In this document: piece after piece, positions 47,445 through 62,310 of the stretch
Layout of the letters: every line of letters begins with the position of its first letter
Numbering within the stretch: the stretch's first letter is position 1
Source: Echinostoma caproni
Lineage: Eukaryota > Platyhelminthes > Trematoda > Plagiorchiida > Echinostomatidae
NCBI GenBank assembly: GCA_900618425.1
Contig: UZAN01039547.1
Coordinates: forward strand, 83,982 to 147,981
DNA length: 64,000 bases
Direction of reading: 5' to 3'
Made by a program: the position numbers and the translations under genes
The notes under the pieces: model-generated
The model's database searches: none
What the model was told of the DNA's origin: nothing
Seen by the model: the letters and a program-made list of their open reading frames with translations, nothing else

Positions 47445-50400
47445 ATAAAATATATAACTATATATGGCCGAGCACCGAACTCAATCTATCTACTCAGACA
47501 ATTTTTCAAACCGCACACTATTTCATCCAGATCGAACAATCGTTTTCAACATCACACATGACTGCGCTATTTTCCTTTTTCTTTTTTACCCAGACTTATG
47601 TATATTTCTGTGGAAGCTGAGGAATTTGTGGTAAGCAAGCTCGTTTGTTTCTCTGTCCATCTGAAACAAAATGACGAGAAACGATTTGCCAGTATCATAC
47701 CTATTACAGATACGTTCTGGAGAGCAGAGCCGATGGGTTGATAGAAGTTCATATAACATTTTCGCCATTATTCTCCAATCCATCTGGGCATCGTTTTTAG
47801 ACATATTTTGGTATTTTGTTAATTTTTTGAGATTTCTTTATTAAAATGCTAGTGGGAGAGGTACAGAAAACTTTTACTGTGGCAGTATAATTAGGAAAGC
47901 TTAAGTCTTGTGTGAGAATTTCCGAGATGTGTTTAAAGGCTAAAATATGATTAAAATGATTGAAATTCAAATGGGAGTTTTGCTGTCAAGGTGAACAAAC
48001 TTAAGCAGAAACGCTTTTCAAAAGGCAGATCCGAAAATAAAGAACTCGTGGTTACCATACGGGTAAATACCAATACGATGAGACGATACAGATTGCACTT
48101 TGAGGTGTGATGCACAAATGCTGTTTTGGGGCATTCAAGATTAAACTGGTGATATGCTTGTACTTTTCCGCTAATGTTGTGACGTGGGTACGGAAATCAC
48201 GCAGCATGTATGAAGACCCGCGGGAACGCTCTTAAATGATTGTAGTAGACACTGGTTAACACCGACACTCGATCGCATCTCTCACTGTCAGACACACTCA
48301 CAAAAGGAGAACGCAACTGTCGCGCACGAAAATATATTGATGGTCCGAACGAACGGCAAAATGTATTGTACACACTGTATCTGGGGCGGGGGGAGTACAC
48401 AAGGTTCGTATCGATTATGAGTTATCATGTATTTCCTGACTCTTCTGTTTGTTCGTTGTTAGTCTTCATCGTATTCAACCATTGTGCGCCTGAAAGGGAC
48501 AGGGAACGTAAGACAATTATTAGTACTGAATGAACACATGTCCAACCATTTCGGTTTCAATACCGTTACGATGTCTGCAGTAAAAAATATAAATTCAAAT
48601 AAAGATAATGCTAAATATATTATATAAACATGGAGGCAAAATTCTGCCAGAAAATAGCGTCATTTTCTTCCTGAAATCCAGTGAGTTATTTCTCTCAGAA
48701 ACAACACTATTTTATCATTATAGTTGACTGCTTCCTGGACAGCACTGCTCGTTACGGTCCTGTAGAAATCTTTAAATAGAATATTGATCACAGAATTGAA
48801 GTTCTCTATGTAAAAGTCATTATTATTGATTAAACAAATTGATTCGGCATGGGAGAAATAAGTGCCTTTACTTTGTTTGTTACGCCATTCTCAAAGTAAC
48901 GGCAAACTATAAATTTAACATTGTGGGTACCTTCTGTCGGAATAAACAACACAGTATTTCAGTCCGAACTTCCCTTTACATGTTCAAACACGTCAGGATG
49001 AAGGATGCACATTCAGATAGAACCGAACGAAGACAAATAATATCTCATTAATTAATTTTGACAGAGAAAACGTCATAAAACAGATCATTCTTTCTTCGTA
49101 TGCGTGCTTGCAGATTCTCGAGCAGTTCAGTGTATTGTAGTGCAAACTAAATAGATTGGGATCTGAGCGGCCAAGAAATCTTTACCCAAACAGTTCAGTT
49201 TTGAGGTTTATTTGACCGGAAAAATTACCTCTACCATTACTCTCTATCATCCCAACTTGTTTTCCATTACTTTTATAATTTGAATGAAAAAAGAAAAACG
49301 GAAAAATTGAAGGTCAATTCCATCAAATAGGCGATCCGATTAAGCTCCTCAGTGAAGATTAATTTGGTGGATTTTATACGATAGTTTCTATGCTAGTTTG
49401 TCATATGCCTGAAAGTCATTTAACATGCTATTAACTTTTGTTACGTTACTGCAGAGACAGCATCAATCATATTCCAGCTGCAGATATCCACATTAGCACA
49501 TAATGCATCATCTCAGTTTTTGCGTGTCAGTTATACTGGTACGTGATCTACTTTACGTTTTACCTTTCCAAAGTCCTCAAAACTATTTTATGGATGAGTG
49601 AAACAGTCCAAAATTGTGAAAATGTATTGATTGAATATTTTTTATTGGGATCATGCTCGATTGGACACCTTTTCATACCAGATAGTCTAGTCAAAATTAT
49701 TTTGTCTCTTTGTCTCCTTTGTCCTTGATTTTATTCCCATGTGTAGCATTATACTTGGTAACCTAGCGACTCAGTCTAAGAGTTCCAAGACTATCTCGTT
49801 GGAACTAACCACCAACTGAAAAAAACACGACCTTTCTTGCCGTTTTGTACAAAGGCAGTCACAACTTAGGGTTTTCCCCAATAAACTGATGATTGCAAGG
49901 ATTTATCAACTACCACAAGTATTGAGTGGGATGTGCATTGATTTAACTGTATTTTGGAACCGGTATTCCCTTATCATTCAACTTATACCGGCTTTAGATG
50001 TAGAAATTGTAATCCCATTTTGGTTCGATTATAAGAACTGCTTCCTAAGAACTCATGCGATATCCACTCTTCCAATTGTGTTTGACAGACGTCGTCAAAA
50101 TATCATCCAGTTAAACAATGTGTAACGACATGCTATTCTTGATGTACTAGATTATGCATCACATAAAAGTATACTCAATTACTTCATTTGTTAACTAAAC
50201 TAACAAAAGTTTATCTAAGTTTTCTTTCACTGCAATATATCAGTAAAAATAATTTAATTGTGATGCATTGTTGTGAGAAACGAATTTCGAACACCAAAAA
50301 AACGTTGAACTGATTCTCGGACTTTCTGGATTCCCGGATTATCAAGGCAAAAACCGTGATCGCTCGGATGCTTCCGTTTAGTCATCGAAGAAACTTTTCG

Positions 50401-51205
50401 GTAAAGTAATCTCTTTTGATTAGCTACCATTCCCCGGGTGCTCGCGTGAGAGTTCGCTGGACTTGTATTGAGAAGTTAACTAAATTCACTCCACGCACTA
50501 TTCCCCTAAACCCTTTCTGGAAAACTAACAAAATGACCAAATGAAAATGCGTATTTATAAAAAAAACCGCTACTTGTTTCTGTTTGTGCTTTTATTCTCC
50601 TGGGTATTCTCTCGTTAGAAAACTATCGTATAAAACACTTAATTGCACGGATAGCAGGAATAGCTATCGTTTTTTGATTTCAGTTTGAACATCGCTGCAA
50701 TCACAAATTATACCGCCGCGTGTTACCTGGTTACCTGTGTTTAGCTAACAAAACAATTAATCGTATCAGTATGAATCGCGATCTCGACTCATTGTGCAGT
50801 AAAACTTCTGATAATCTATACAGTATATGAAAATCGGGTATCAAGTGGTCCAGTAATTAAGATATATGTTAGCCACTGTGCTTGTATTAGAAGTTTAGTG
50901 GGTCTCCAGAGGCAAGCGAAAACGTTTATATAATCCACATTTTATCGCAGAAGTTATTTCTTACGCACTGGTTTTTCATTCCTCTCTTGAAAAAAATGCA
51001 TTTTACTGTTGACTACTTTCACTGCAAAAATCCAATTGTAAGTATGCGAAACTTTACTTCACTATTTCAAATCTGAGATAGACGATTACAAGGACATGAC
51101 AAAGGGAGGGATTGAGTTCCTGAAATACGCTTGTTTCATTCATTGTCTCCTCTGTAACGAAGCTGTGCATTGCAGACGAATAACCTGTTACATGAATATA
51201 CAGAT

Positions 51206-51332
51206 ACACATACATACATACATACATACATACATACATACATACATACATACATACATACATACAAAGAGTCGCGTAGCTACTTACTCACTTACTCACT
51301 TACCTAATTACTCACGTACTTACTTACTTGCT
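51206..51332. repeat. CATA tetranucleotide array followed by ACTT-type repeats
   Basis: About fifteen uninterrupted CATA units span 51206-51266. After a 15-base unique spacer, imperfect ACTT/ACTC units continue to about 51332. The frames reading Thr-Tyr-Ile-His or Met-Tyr-Val-Cys through the array are by-products. Confidence 0.95.
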
Positions 51333-52112
51333 TGCACGGTGCTGGTTGGCGCAAAATTTCATGTGAATCGGGCATTTCTAGCCCGGAATCAATGTTATAA
51401 ACTTGCTACCCCTTTTTGATGATTCATGTGAAATATTCAGCCTAACCAACATTCTTTCAGAAAATCACCTTTTTAAAGTTTATGTTGACCAACATTGTTG
51501 CTTGTTTGTCGCTTTAACCTGAAATATGAATTTAGAAATCACGCACCCCATTGATTTTTCAAACTTTACTCCTCGGAATACACCTTACAAAAAACATTTT
51601 CTATATATGTTATCTTTGTTGAACAAATCATTTTCTTTTGTATTAGCGATGAATACATCTTGAAAACAAAGATAAACGAAGATCAAAATACTGTAAACTC
51701 GGGTTATCTATCAATTTCGAGAGAAAAATCCTCACTCCTTGTGAACATATCAGTTTGACCAAAGATGACCGTAGATCAATCTAAGTTCTAACCAACATTG
51801 GCAACTACTTTGATAACCTTGTGGCACCAAAGAAAACGCCGCTAGGATTGTCAAAAGCTTCTTCCGAATTAATCAGAATTGGGTTGTCCTTGAAATTGCA
51901 CTTGTTAAACATTAAACACAATGTATGTTTAGCAAATGCGAACTATATGCACATAGATAAGAGCTACGACGGTCACAAAATCCATCAGAAACAATCCTGA
52001 GGTTGATTAGCGTGACATTTCACAAACTGCTAAGATCAAACAAGACTTGTTTACACTTATAGCGAGGAAAAACTGAAGCAAAGCAGACAAAAAGGCCAAC
52101 TCAACAGGTAAA

Positions 52113-52139
52113 TACACACGCACGCACACACACACACAC
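52113..52139. repeat. CA microsatellite
   Basis: ACAC units with CG interruptions followed by pure CA. Confidence 0.9.
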
Positions 52140-54016
52140 CACGTATACAAATAGACTGTGTTGATTCATTTTTGTCATGAGTACTAATCACTCAACTTGT
52201 CATTAACTGGTCAGGACGATTTAGCATATCTGAAAAATGCGATCATTTTATGGGATCATATTTTACCTACTATGGGACGGAAGCTGTAATTGATCGCTGT
52301 CTAACGAAAAGAGTGGTTTAGTGAAAGTGATCGTAGATGATAGTCCCTTTAGTTTCTACAGTTAGCCCCTAATTGTGGCCAAAAAGGACTGTTGCTGCTT
52401 TCCAAGACGATCCTTACAAACATCAATCATCGCCAAATGCGTGGTAACATTTTTATTGAGTCCGAACAAAAGCGAAATGTTGCCCAAAGAACACTGAAAC
52501 TTGGGCTCAACTTGACACGGATTCCAATCAGGGATCTCCAAAGTAATCCAACTGTAGGTGAACAATGAAGTGGAATCGAGAACTCGTTCATCCTTCTGCT
52601 ATTGGTGGTGTCATACCAAATGGAACAGATATTCCTGTTCAGTCACCGTTTTTAGAAAGATCAGTTTTCCATGGCAACTGATTATGGATCAATAGAATGC
52701 AAATTAAACTAGAGCGTCTATATCACGTGCAACAATTATTGATTCAATCAATGCATGCTCATTGAAGCATTATGAATTCGATCGATCAAAATAAAGATCT
52801 GAAAAGAAGTGCCTTGGATGTGCAGTTGTGTTGTTCAAGTTCATTTTGATGTCGATGATGAAAAGTGAGGGAAACTTTGAAATGCAGTTGTATGGCAGTT
52901 TTTCAAACCACTAACGAATCGCAAAACCTTGCATAGAAAAATTCACCATAAAAACTAAGTTTCTGCCTTTCTGAGAAATATTCTTGTAGAGATTGTCCTT
53001 TTTGGTGAAATTATATGCACTGAGTATGACAAAGTTCACGTATAGGGTGGACTATTGATGTTAATTTTCCGAAAAATAAAAATAGTACACTACTTGATAA
53101 ATTGATACACTGCAAGTAACTTCTTTATGTTGATGCTTCTCACTCAAATAACCCGTCAGCAGCTATGAATTTTTCCCAGGAGTAGTACCCTGTTTATAAT
53201 CGTTTTCAAATTATTTTTGGGATATTTTGGTCCCATTAAGCATGCTCATGATAACAGCTCATCGCAGGTTTTCTCATCAGTCTGAACTCACAAACTCCTC
53301 GGATAACGGATAACCTATTCACAGTTTTTCGAATGTATTTGGACTCCACTTAAACATTACCAAATAATTTGAACGCATGTCCAGCACCTATTGGATTCGT
53401 GCTTTTGTTCTATCTTCGACAATTTTTTGTATTACATTTTCGAGGACTAATCCTATACAATAAACTAAGGATCATCAATCAAAGTCATCTTCTATGAACC
53501 GAGCACCTTGAAACACCATTAGACAACTGCATCATACATGCTTTCAGATTATTGGGCTTGGAAAATTTGGGGGCAGATCAAATGGACAACTTGTCTTCTG
53601 CAACTCCCCGATTATTCTCCTGACTGTTCATCACAGTATTTTCAAACTTTTGGAAAAAAAGCAAAACAAACTGATCCCTTTGTTGTTTGCGAAACATAAT
53701 TCATTTTTTTCGACGATTCCATTGAGTTTTTGATAGGTTCCTCTTTGTCAAACTCTTATCAGTTCTTGTAGCTCATCGTGTACATCCCGTCAGTTTAAAA
53801 TGTTGCTCTCATACATCAAATCCATCGACTTATCATATTTTATTTTCCTGACAACTGACAATTGGAAAGTCCTGAGGAAACGGTGTTCGAAACGTTATTG
53901 CCGAGACTGAAATGCCCAGCTCATTATTTTGGTTGTCTGTTATATTTTACTCATTATTCAACAAACATGCACACATTTACAAGACGGTGGATACGACAGA
54001 GTATATACATGTATAC

Positions 54017-54034
54017 ATATATATATATATATAT
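54017..54034. repeat. TA microsatellite
   Basis: Pure TA dinucleotides of about 18 bases. Confidence 0.9.
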
Positions 54035-56579
54035 CGTCACATAAAATTATCAATTTTTCACGTATACGAATTCATCTTATCCAGCTAGTGACCAGTTAAG
54101 TGGTTAGTTCTCATGACAAAAATGAGCCAATACTGTCGTTCATCTATTTATATGTGCGACGTGTGCGTGCTTGTGTGTATGTGTATTTACTTGTTGAGTT
54201 TGTCTACTTGTGGGCATTTTTCAATTTCTCCTCTTTATGTGTGAACATGTATGCTCGACTTTTGCAGTTAATGAAATATCATGCTGACTAATCTCGGGAT
54301 TTCAAAGGTGAATTTCTTGACTTTCGTGGCTCTTCACTCACACCTCCTGTATGGTGAGAGATTCGAAGCATAAAGAGTGCCTGGGATTTTCATTTATTCA
54401 ATCTGTGAAATAAGTCACCCATTGCCTTGAATCCACCACCGGAAGCATTAACATTATCCCCATATTTCCCAGAATATACTTCGCCTACCTGAAATATAAC
54501 TGGACGGGAGAGAAAAAGGCAAAAAACTAGGAAAATGTTTTGAGAATTAGAGCGCTTTTGATAAATTCCTTTTTTATCTATCTAAAATACATCGCACAGG
54601 CCAGAATCAAACCGCACCTTAAAAAGTTGAAAACTCTAATTTTTCGGTTCGAAGCATCTCTCTTATCTGCATAATCCCGAAGAATAAACGCTGCTTATAA
54701 AATCCTTCTTTGTACATTTCCCGTGTGGACAAACTGCTGATTTAGGCAGTTCGAAAACAATTGAAGTAGCGCGTAAAAAAGGGTGCCACACAAGGAGTCA
54801 CAGGGAAAGCCTCACTACTGAGGAAAGCCTCGAGCTTTCTGATCTAAGCGGTCGGAAAAACTAGTTCACTCGACGGCGGATTCATTTCCGATCTAATGAA
54901 GAGGGAAACACATAAAATGACATTGATCATTAATGCGGGATTCTTCCTCCACTCCAACCTTATCGCAGTATCCTTTTTTGAAGAGTGATGCAGCGAGAGA
55001 TATTTAAAGACGAATAAGACCACAGATAGGTAGATACCGTTTACTTCCAACCGGACTGCAGTATAGAACATGTTCGACTAAAACCTTCTCTATTTTCACA
55101 TTACTGGTACACTATTCAAAACTAATAGTACTTCATAAAGAGGCTATCGAACTTTCAACTCAGCTTAAATACTTTAAAACGCATATATTTTCCTTAATTT
55201 CTCCCAAACAACATTATGCCAACTATTTAGTTTGTGTTTTAAACCTCAGCTGAACCATTATTTTTGTTCACTGTTCCTTTGAATTGAGAGGGTCTATGCC
55301 CTACACTTCCTCATCACAATGCAAACAAAATCAACCCGGCCCCCTTCGTTTGATCAGCTAAAAATGTTTATACATCGTCCTTGAAGGATTACTGTACCAC
55401 CAAATAAAAAATGAAATATCATCTCTAATTCATCTCTTGTCATGAGGTAAATACTTCGAGGTTCAAAGTCCCAGTTTAGGTGAATAAATTCCCCTTTGAC
55501 GGGATACACCAATGCACAGAAGAGAAAGTTCAACTAGCTTTGAAAGAAACCATGTGTTTTGCTTGTCACCTCCTCAGTTCTCGCACAGGTAAACAAATTA
55601 AATAGATCGGGTGGACATTGATTAGAGAGAAAAGGTGATATTCTTCAAAATCTGATCCCTAATTCTGGACAATCGATCAAGATAGCACCGTTGGCCCCTA
55701 ATCCAGCTCAGTCACATGGTCAGTTCGGCATTCCCCCTGAATAACCCAATACAGTAACACACGTGCGCATTATAATGTAAGCCGTTTTAGTGTTTACCGT
55801 CGTTTCCTTGATACAGAGGCTTTCTGGAAACTGGGTTGTTTTGGTTGCAGCTGATGTCGATCGGGCACTGAACTGTTGTTAATGTTCTACAGTTGTCTTC
55901 GTCGCCGTAGTCAGTCAGTCAGTCACGGATAGTGTTCTCGTTTCTTTTGTTGTTTCGACTAATTTCTAGTGCTATTATCTCACGTCGGGGATATATGAAA
56001 CATTTATGGGGTTAAAAATCCAAGAATACATAAGTGCACACATAACGGAATTCGCAACAATATATTCCCTTCGGATGCATTACGGCAGACTGAGAATTCA
56101 TCCAAGTGCTCAGTTGAAGCATGCTACCCAAGCACAAATGTAGTTCAATTGACATAGTACTGCACAACTAATAATTTCGAAATAAAGAAATAGCTCCAGC
56201 TTCATTGAGCACTCTGAAGTTGATTACAAAACACAGCCGCCTGTTTGTTAGATGAATTTGGTTTGAAATTTAAAACCCAATGTCTTCAGTGCTAAAAATT
56301 TATCATTCAAAATAGACTCAATCATTGTAAAAAATAGACGGGAATATTACAATTTACCTTATTCCCTATGTGCTGGTACAGTCGTTGCAACATTTTTGTG
56401 TTAACATTTTAAAGATTTGGAATTTCAAAGTTAGAATTTTGAATCAATATGTTGTGAAGCGCAGTGGTAAAATGAGGGTTGAATTGAAAACGTTTTGACG
56501 GTTCGTTCTATTTGCAAATTATGGTGTATTTTTCATGCACAGTCAGTGTGTAACGTGCCAATGAAATGCCTTAAAAATA

Positions 56580-56700
56580 CCACACTACTAATGCGTTCAT
56601 GTTAGGAAACATCAGCATTACATACTCACCTAATCCATTGGGACTCGAACCCGGGCACTAGGGTTGTGAAGATGATACACTGACCGATTGGGCTGGCCCT
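56580..56700 (-). repeat. tRNA-headed SINE
   Basis: The minus strand has an A-box-like caatcggtcagtg (complement of about 56678-56690) and a B-box cccgggttcgagtccc (complement of 56640-56655). The sequence after the B-box (aatggattaggtgagtatgt) matches the 7.67 kb copy, and the body shows diverged similarity to it. The T-stem pairs at only three positions, so it is not a functional tRNA. The gtgagt inside it is part of the repeat, not a gene donor. Confidence 0.62.
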
Positions 56701-59700
56701 CAGTAGTTTCTTCCATTCCAAATCTGCATGTTGTAACACTCATTGGACTTTGTGGTTGAAATTATCCTGTTTCACCTGACAATTAGAATCTATGATGAAC
56801 GACTTCGCACTAAGGTCTTACTAACACTGAACAGATAATCTGCACCCACTTAACTTTATTTTGTCCTCATGGATCGGTCTCAACATTAATCAACTAGTCA
56901 GTTTATATTTGGATAAAAATGAAAACCGCTTGGACGAGGAAAAACAGTGTTTATTTTTGAAGTATGCAACGCTTCTCGTTTGGAACTAGTGTTTTCCTCG
57001 AAAACAAAGTAGAGGACGGAGCTCATTCATTACCAAACTGTTGTTACAAATCAGTCATGTGACTGACGAAAGTCTATTTCATGTCCATTACTAGGTTATG
57101 AGCGTAATAATCAACATGTGTGTACACTGTAGCAGTCGTGTACATGACTTTAAAGAGAACTCATGACATAGAAACAGTCGTGTTTAGCGGTGGAAAGTAC
57201 AGTTGTCGATCGATTGGCGAATGTAAGGAAGGCTGGGGAGAGCGAATAGTTTTCACCGAGGATAAGGTATATAAAAACCTAGTTTAATCCGTGAAATAAC
57301 AGAGCTTTGTCACGTGATCGCACACACACAGACTGATGACAGAACGTCGTTGTGCGTACAAAGCTTCTGGCAATAGGTTGCTATTACTGAGACTGATTAT
57401 GACTGACATTGTTTACACTTCACGAATTCGTCTATCAGTAAAGTCATACTCGGCTCCGGTTGTTTCATTCGTCTGTTCTCACGGGTGTTTCTGCTCTCGT
57501 TTGTCGCAAATTTTGAGACCAGTATTGTCATCCGCTCTAAACTGTACGTGGTCATTTCTCCATTTGAATTGCACTCACATTTCCTAGTCATATTACTCAA
57601 ATCAATAGCCTGAATATCACAGTTTCCATTAAAATATCCATGCAAGTTAACTTTCGGGTCAAAGTGCACGCAACACACAAGACGTACACAATTTTTTCAC
57701 ATATGACAAAAATATTTGCAAGTTTCCGCATCATCTTTATGGTTCCGAGATAGTTCATCAGAGGGCAGTGGACCCTCACACCCCCATCTTATCATTGATG
57801 ATGTTCGACTGGCATAATAGAGGTTTTAAGGTTCAGACAGGTATTGAGGGATAGTTGTATAGGGAATGAGGTGCGTCATCACGGGATAATCACTGGTGAA
57901 CTAAGCATGCATGGGGTCGACTGAAGCTGTGTTCATACCACATATGAATCTGGTTGTGAATGATCGAGTTTAGTTGAATGCAGATGATCTGATGAGCCGT
58001 TGCGTAAGTCTACGTAACTGGGGCTGCAGAAAGCCTATGGCATCAACTCGACCTGGTTATTCGAAGGCTGTTTCTTTCACTGATACGAACTCCTGATTCA
58101 ACTGTTACTTGATGCTCTTCAAAGTTTCTCAACTGCAAAGCAGATGAGAAAAGCTAAGCAACTGTAACTGGAATAATGCTCCCTTTTCTGTGAATCAACA
58201 TAGCAGAAGCGGGAAAATTGAGCGTGTTCATGAACTAGTGAGTAGAATGGCGCTTTTTATTTAGGCTGCTTTGAAATGGGTAAAAGTTGTATTTACCTTC
58301 TCGTACAACCCATACAACTGGTGTTTACTATACCTCGTGAAGGTACATGAGATTAGACCACTATCTCTCAGGACGCAATTGTTTTCAAGCCATTGTTGCC
58401 ATAAAATCCCACAATTCATGTTTTTGAAAGGTGATGGAGGTTCGGTACAAACTTGGAGTAAGATTTAGATAGATGGACGAAGCGAGAAACGTCATTTTAC
58501 CTCTGACATATAACATATTGGCTACCTCCTTACGTATTATTGGTGTGACAGTAGATTTTATACAACAGTATACTGAAACAATACCAGGTTTTAGTGAGGC
58601 AGTGATATATGAAATGGTTAAAAATTAACTCATCATACAAGTTCAACACTTCTCCCATATNCCATATTCCTCTCAAAATTGTCTTACAACTGTCAGTAGT
58701 GAACATTCCCGTTACGGTGACCTTCAAACCCTGAAGTGTAAAGTTGGTTCCTGAACTTTGTGGTCATACTGTCTGGGCTACTTTTAGGTTTCACGTCCCT
58801 ACTGGGCGTACCAGAAATTCCACGTGTCTTGAACGACCTACTCATCTGCGATGAATATCTTGACCTGTGTAGTTTGAAGTGCACAGTAATTTAAATTCGA
58901 ATGATTTGTAAAAATGAGTCAGTATACCTGATAACGAACTATAGGGAAGGATTCTACAATCCATGTGTCTTTCTTGCTTATGCGTGTTTGAATTGTTCAT
59001 CTTTCAGAGTACAGTATCCCGGTGAAATGAGCAAGTGGTCACTAAGTATGTAAGTTCTCCGCGAGTGAACAGACCACCTGAGACGAATTTGGTAAACATC
59101 CATTTCGTCAAACCAGTAAATTCAACCCGTGTCTCGGCTAGAGATCATCATCACTGGAAAAAATAGAATCCAACGTGGATCAGTGCATTAGTCTAATTTG
59201 ATTTTTTGTCAACCTCTCAAATCCATCGAGTGAAGAGCATTCTAACTTGGAATCGGATTGGCAGAATACAAGAACACAGCAATTATTCCTATCTCTTATT
59301 ATTTGAATGGACAGCAAACAAACTATCCCATTGGAAGGTTAGCTAGCGTGTCCCTGTGTATGCTGGTAAATTAGGAGATAATCTAAGGACAACCCACCAA
59401 GATTAAGGTGATTCCCATCGGCTTAATACCAGAATCACAGAAACATAATGGTTACGAGTTGCTTTTCACTTTAATTCATCAATGTCTGGGTGATATTATC
59501 CACACATTGCTCCAACTGAGTAGAAAAGGAGTTCGGGGGAAAAATTTATTTTTAAAGTATCACATCAATCAGCTACGTATAACATACATAACAGTACATG
59601 CATCTGATTAGTAGATTAAAGCACATTTAATACCGATGATGGAGGTGAGCAAGAAGCACAAGTGAGTGTAAGAAGGATAACGGCAGTCCGTGATAGAGTC

Positions 59701-61420
59701 ATAAAATGTGTTCGATAGGTCAGAGGTCAAAGTAAATAAAAGTGGATTAAAATTATAATGAGTGTTGCGAGCTAATAAGTGCGGGAGGATGGTGCGTAGG
59801 CTACACTAGAAACTATTGGTTACTGATAGCATGTGACGTGATCGGTGAAGGTCCATGAAAAATACGAAAAAGTATCTGGCAGTTAGGATTCGGGTTTGTG
59901 TTTGAGGTCAGGAGCAAATAGCAATGGATAGCGACGCTCTGCTTGGTGAACAATCAAGCAAGTATTCAGCTGAGGATAACAACAGCGTCTGGATCGCCTT
60001 CGTTTGGTTGCATGGTTCATAATTGAAAATTTGGATTAAAGTTAATCAGAGATAGTTAAAAGGTGCCTTCTCATTCGTTCGGAATGTCTCCCGGATATAA
60101 TGTGAGTTATTTTGAAGGCATTTAGTTTGGTCACCACATGCCCGCTATCCACCAGCTGATCGAGAACAGAACTGCTTCTTCGTAGACGGCTACAGGACAG
60201 AGATCAGCAATGCGCCCTGATAATCACCAGATGGTGCTAGTAAAAACATTAAACGAAGATATTTGGTGTGATCAGTAGCTTATCTTTTTTAGATGTGACG
60301 CAAATGGCCCTGTTATGGTGAGAATATAAGGTTGGGCTGTGAGAAAATTTCTATAGATGGCTGTAGACAGATATCCTTTGAGAAGTTCTAATCCACCGTC
60401 ACCCTTTAGGGGCACAGCAAGAAAATCTTTCTTCCTACTAACGGCCGGGTTTGATTTCGCCTAACTTCAATCATATATGTTTATGAATAAAAATTTTCAG
60501 ATAACCATTTGACCGAAGCAAGTCTCAAATAGAATGTAGCTCCGAGTGCAATGTATCTTCATTACAGTCTCTCGGTGCAAAAGACAGCCGATCAGATTGA
60601 CTTTGTACGTAGGGCGAGCAAAACTGCAAAAAGGCACATACAACGTTGTTTTGTGTGGGAAACTTCGTTTGGTGGCATTGTCGTCTCACTTTCTCAACTT
60701 TACATCTAAGTAGGGTATTTGTTTTTCTCAGATTAACAGGTAAAATGAATAGCCGGATACCATGTACTGAATTCACTGAAAAGCTGCTTTTTGCTTGTTC
60801 GGAGACTACAAACGGTAGTCTTTTTTTAATTTATATTCTCTAGTTTTGCTATAAGAATTTCTGTTAGTGGATACCCCAGAGATGTTCTATCGATTTATTT
60901 GCCGGATTGATCATTATACATAATCTGTAAGTTGAAAATGCATTTAAGTATTTTGATTTGCACTGTTCATTTCTGTGAGTCACACACATCAAATCGATTT
61001 CTTTGGCTCCGTTCTTATTTGTCTGCAACTTCTGTCATTTAGCCACCATCCCGTATCTATCAGTAACATGATAATGGTGAATAGTTCATGAATGGCACAT
61101 GATTCCATCGAGTCGAAAGTATGCCTAATCTCCATTTTCGAAAACGCATTTTTTGTGAAGGGTAAAACCCACTGAAACTCACGAGTGGAACACCATAAAT
61201 TAGATCAATTGAACTTAGCTAACTAGAAATGATCAAAAAAGTTAAAGCTGTTCGTAAACCTCATTCGTCAACTTTATCTTTCCCCTCTCTTTCTTTTTCA
61301 TTTTTCATCCGAATGTGTGAAAAAGCTGTCGGTGATTGTGTTAGTGAATATGATTTTGTGTAATGGTTGATTCCCACTGCGCTTGCTGTAAATGGTTCTG
61401 TTCATTCGACCATTGTTTTT
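56701..61420. other. Stretch without a recognisable gene
   Basis: Chance-length frames only. A G+C-richer block at about 59640-60400 has a minus-strand run reading LLLSSAEYLLDCSPSRASLS with stops and frame breaks on either side. It may be a retroelement relic but could not be assigned. The minus-strand frame 58693-58884 is Ser/Lys-rich with a weak acceptor and was not called. An isolated N lies near 58661. Confidence 0.4.
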
Positions 61421-61424
61421 GTTC

Positions 61425-61451
61425 TCGTTGTTGTTGCTGCTGCTGCCATTG

Positions 61452-61486
<35 letters not shown>

Positions 61487-61487
61487 G
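61425..61487. repeat. GTT/GCT then CTA trinucleotide microsatellite
   Basis: Short GTT and GCT runs are followed by about twelve CTA units. They read as poly-Leu on one strand and poly-Ser on the other. The 78- and 97-codon frames here are by-products. Confidence 0.93.
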
Positions 61488-62180
61488 TTGCTAGTGTTGC
61501 TATTGGCGCAGGCTACTGAAGCGGTTTTTGTCGTTGTTGTTTTCGGTTTTGGTATATTCTTACTTAGTGTGCTTGCGCTTAAGAACTGCAACTTTCAATG
61601 GGAATACCTCGAGTGGTTAAATAGATGATCTTTATGAGGGTGTACCATTCGTCTATTCTTCTTTGTAAAATAGTGGGGTGTACAACAATGAACAACGTGT
61701 GTACCGTATCCGGATGCAAATTTTGTTTCTGATTAAACAAATACCGCATTAATGTTCACTATGCTTTTTGCGAATTCCACAGGAATAGTTTAGTTTTCAC
61801 TTTTTTATTAGCTTGATTATTTCTGTTTGCGCCTTTTGCTGCGCACATCCTAGTCGAAATAGCAATAAACAATTAATATTTTGGACATTGGAATTCTGAT
61901 TCAAAGTCATCAATCTTGATGGAAGAAATTAGATCACTATTTGTGGAACTGCATCGACTGGACAAAGAACCCAAAAGATTGATGTGTCATTGGTTTCTGG
62001 GACGAAACGGATTTAATAAAGCGCGCGCGTGCATTATTATTAGTTATTGGGACAGAAAGTAGAATAAACAAGAAACTCTGTTCTAGCGGTTAATAACTGG
62101 AGGTCCGATTCCTGAATTGGTACATCTCCAGATGTCACATTTCCATTGTTATCAAAGGAGGTGATCCAGTACTTCACACT

Positions 62181-62255
62181 AGTGGTGGTGGTGGTGGTGA
62201 TGATGATGGTGGTGGTGGAGGGGGCTGGGAGTGGTGGTGATGGTGGTGATGGTGT
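62181..62255. repeat. GGT/GAT imperfect trinucleotide repeat
   Basis: GGT units with GAT interruptions and a short non-repeat insert (ggaggggg ctgggag). Frames read as poly-His or poly-Pro on the complement. It lies about 55 bases left of the fold-back element at 62311. Confidence 0.93.
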
Positions 62256-62310
62256 GATTTCAAAGTGAAAGCAATAAAACCACTGAACCATTGTGGTCCC
62301 GTCACGAACT

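Larger units (their letters stand above)
47450..56575. other. Stretch without a recognisable gene
   Basis: No open frame here has both convincing splice sites and protein-like codons. A CpG-rich patch at about 48190-48400 is open for 67 codons on the minus strand and could be promoter-like. Microsatellites are listed separately. Confidence 0.45.

Noticed and set aside
51054..51263. Frame reading a repeated Met-Tyr-Val-Cys
   Set aside because: It is the complement of the CATA array.
59640..60400. Third LINE copy
   Set aside because: Local protein-like runs occur on the minus strand, but no ordered RT or endonuclease motifs could be matched.
61298..61628. Poly-Ser and poly-Leu frames on opposite strands
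   Set aside because: They are translations of the CTA and GCT microsatellite.
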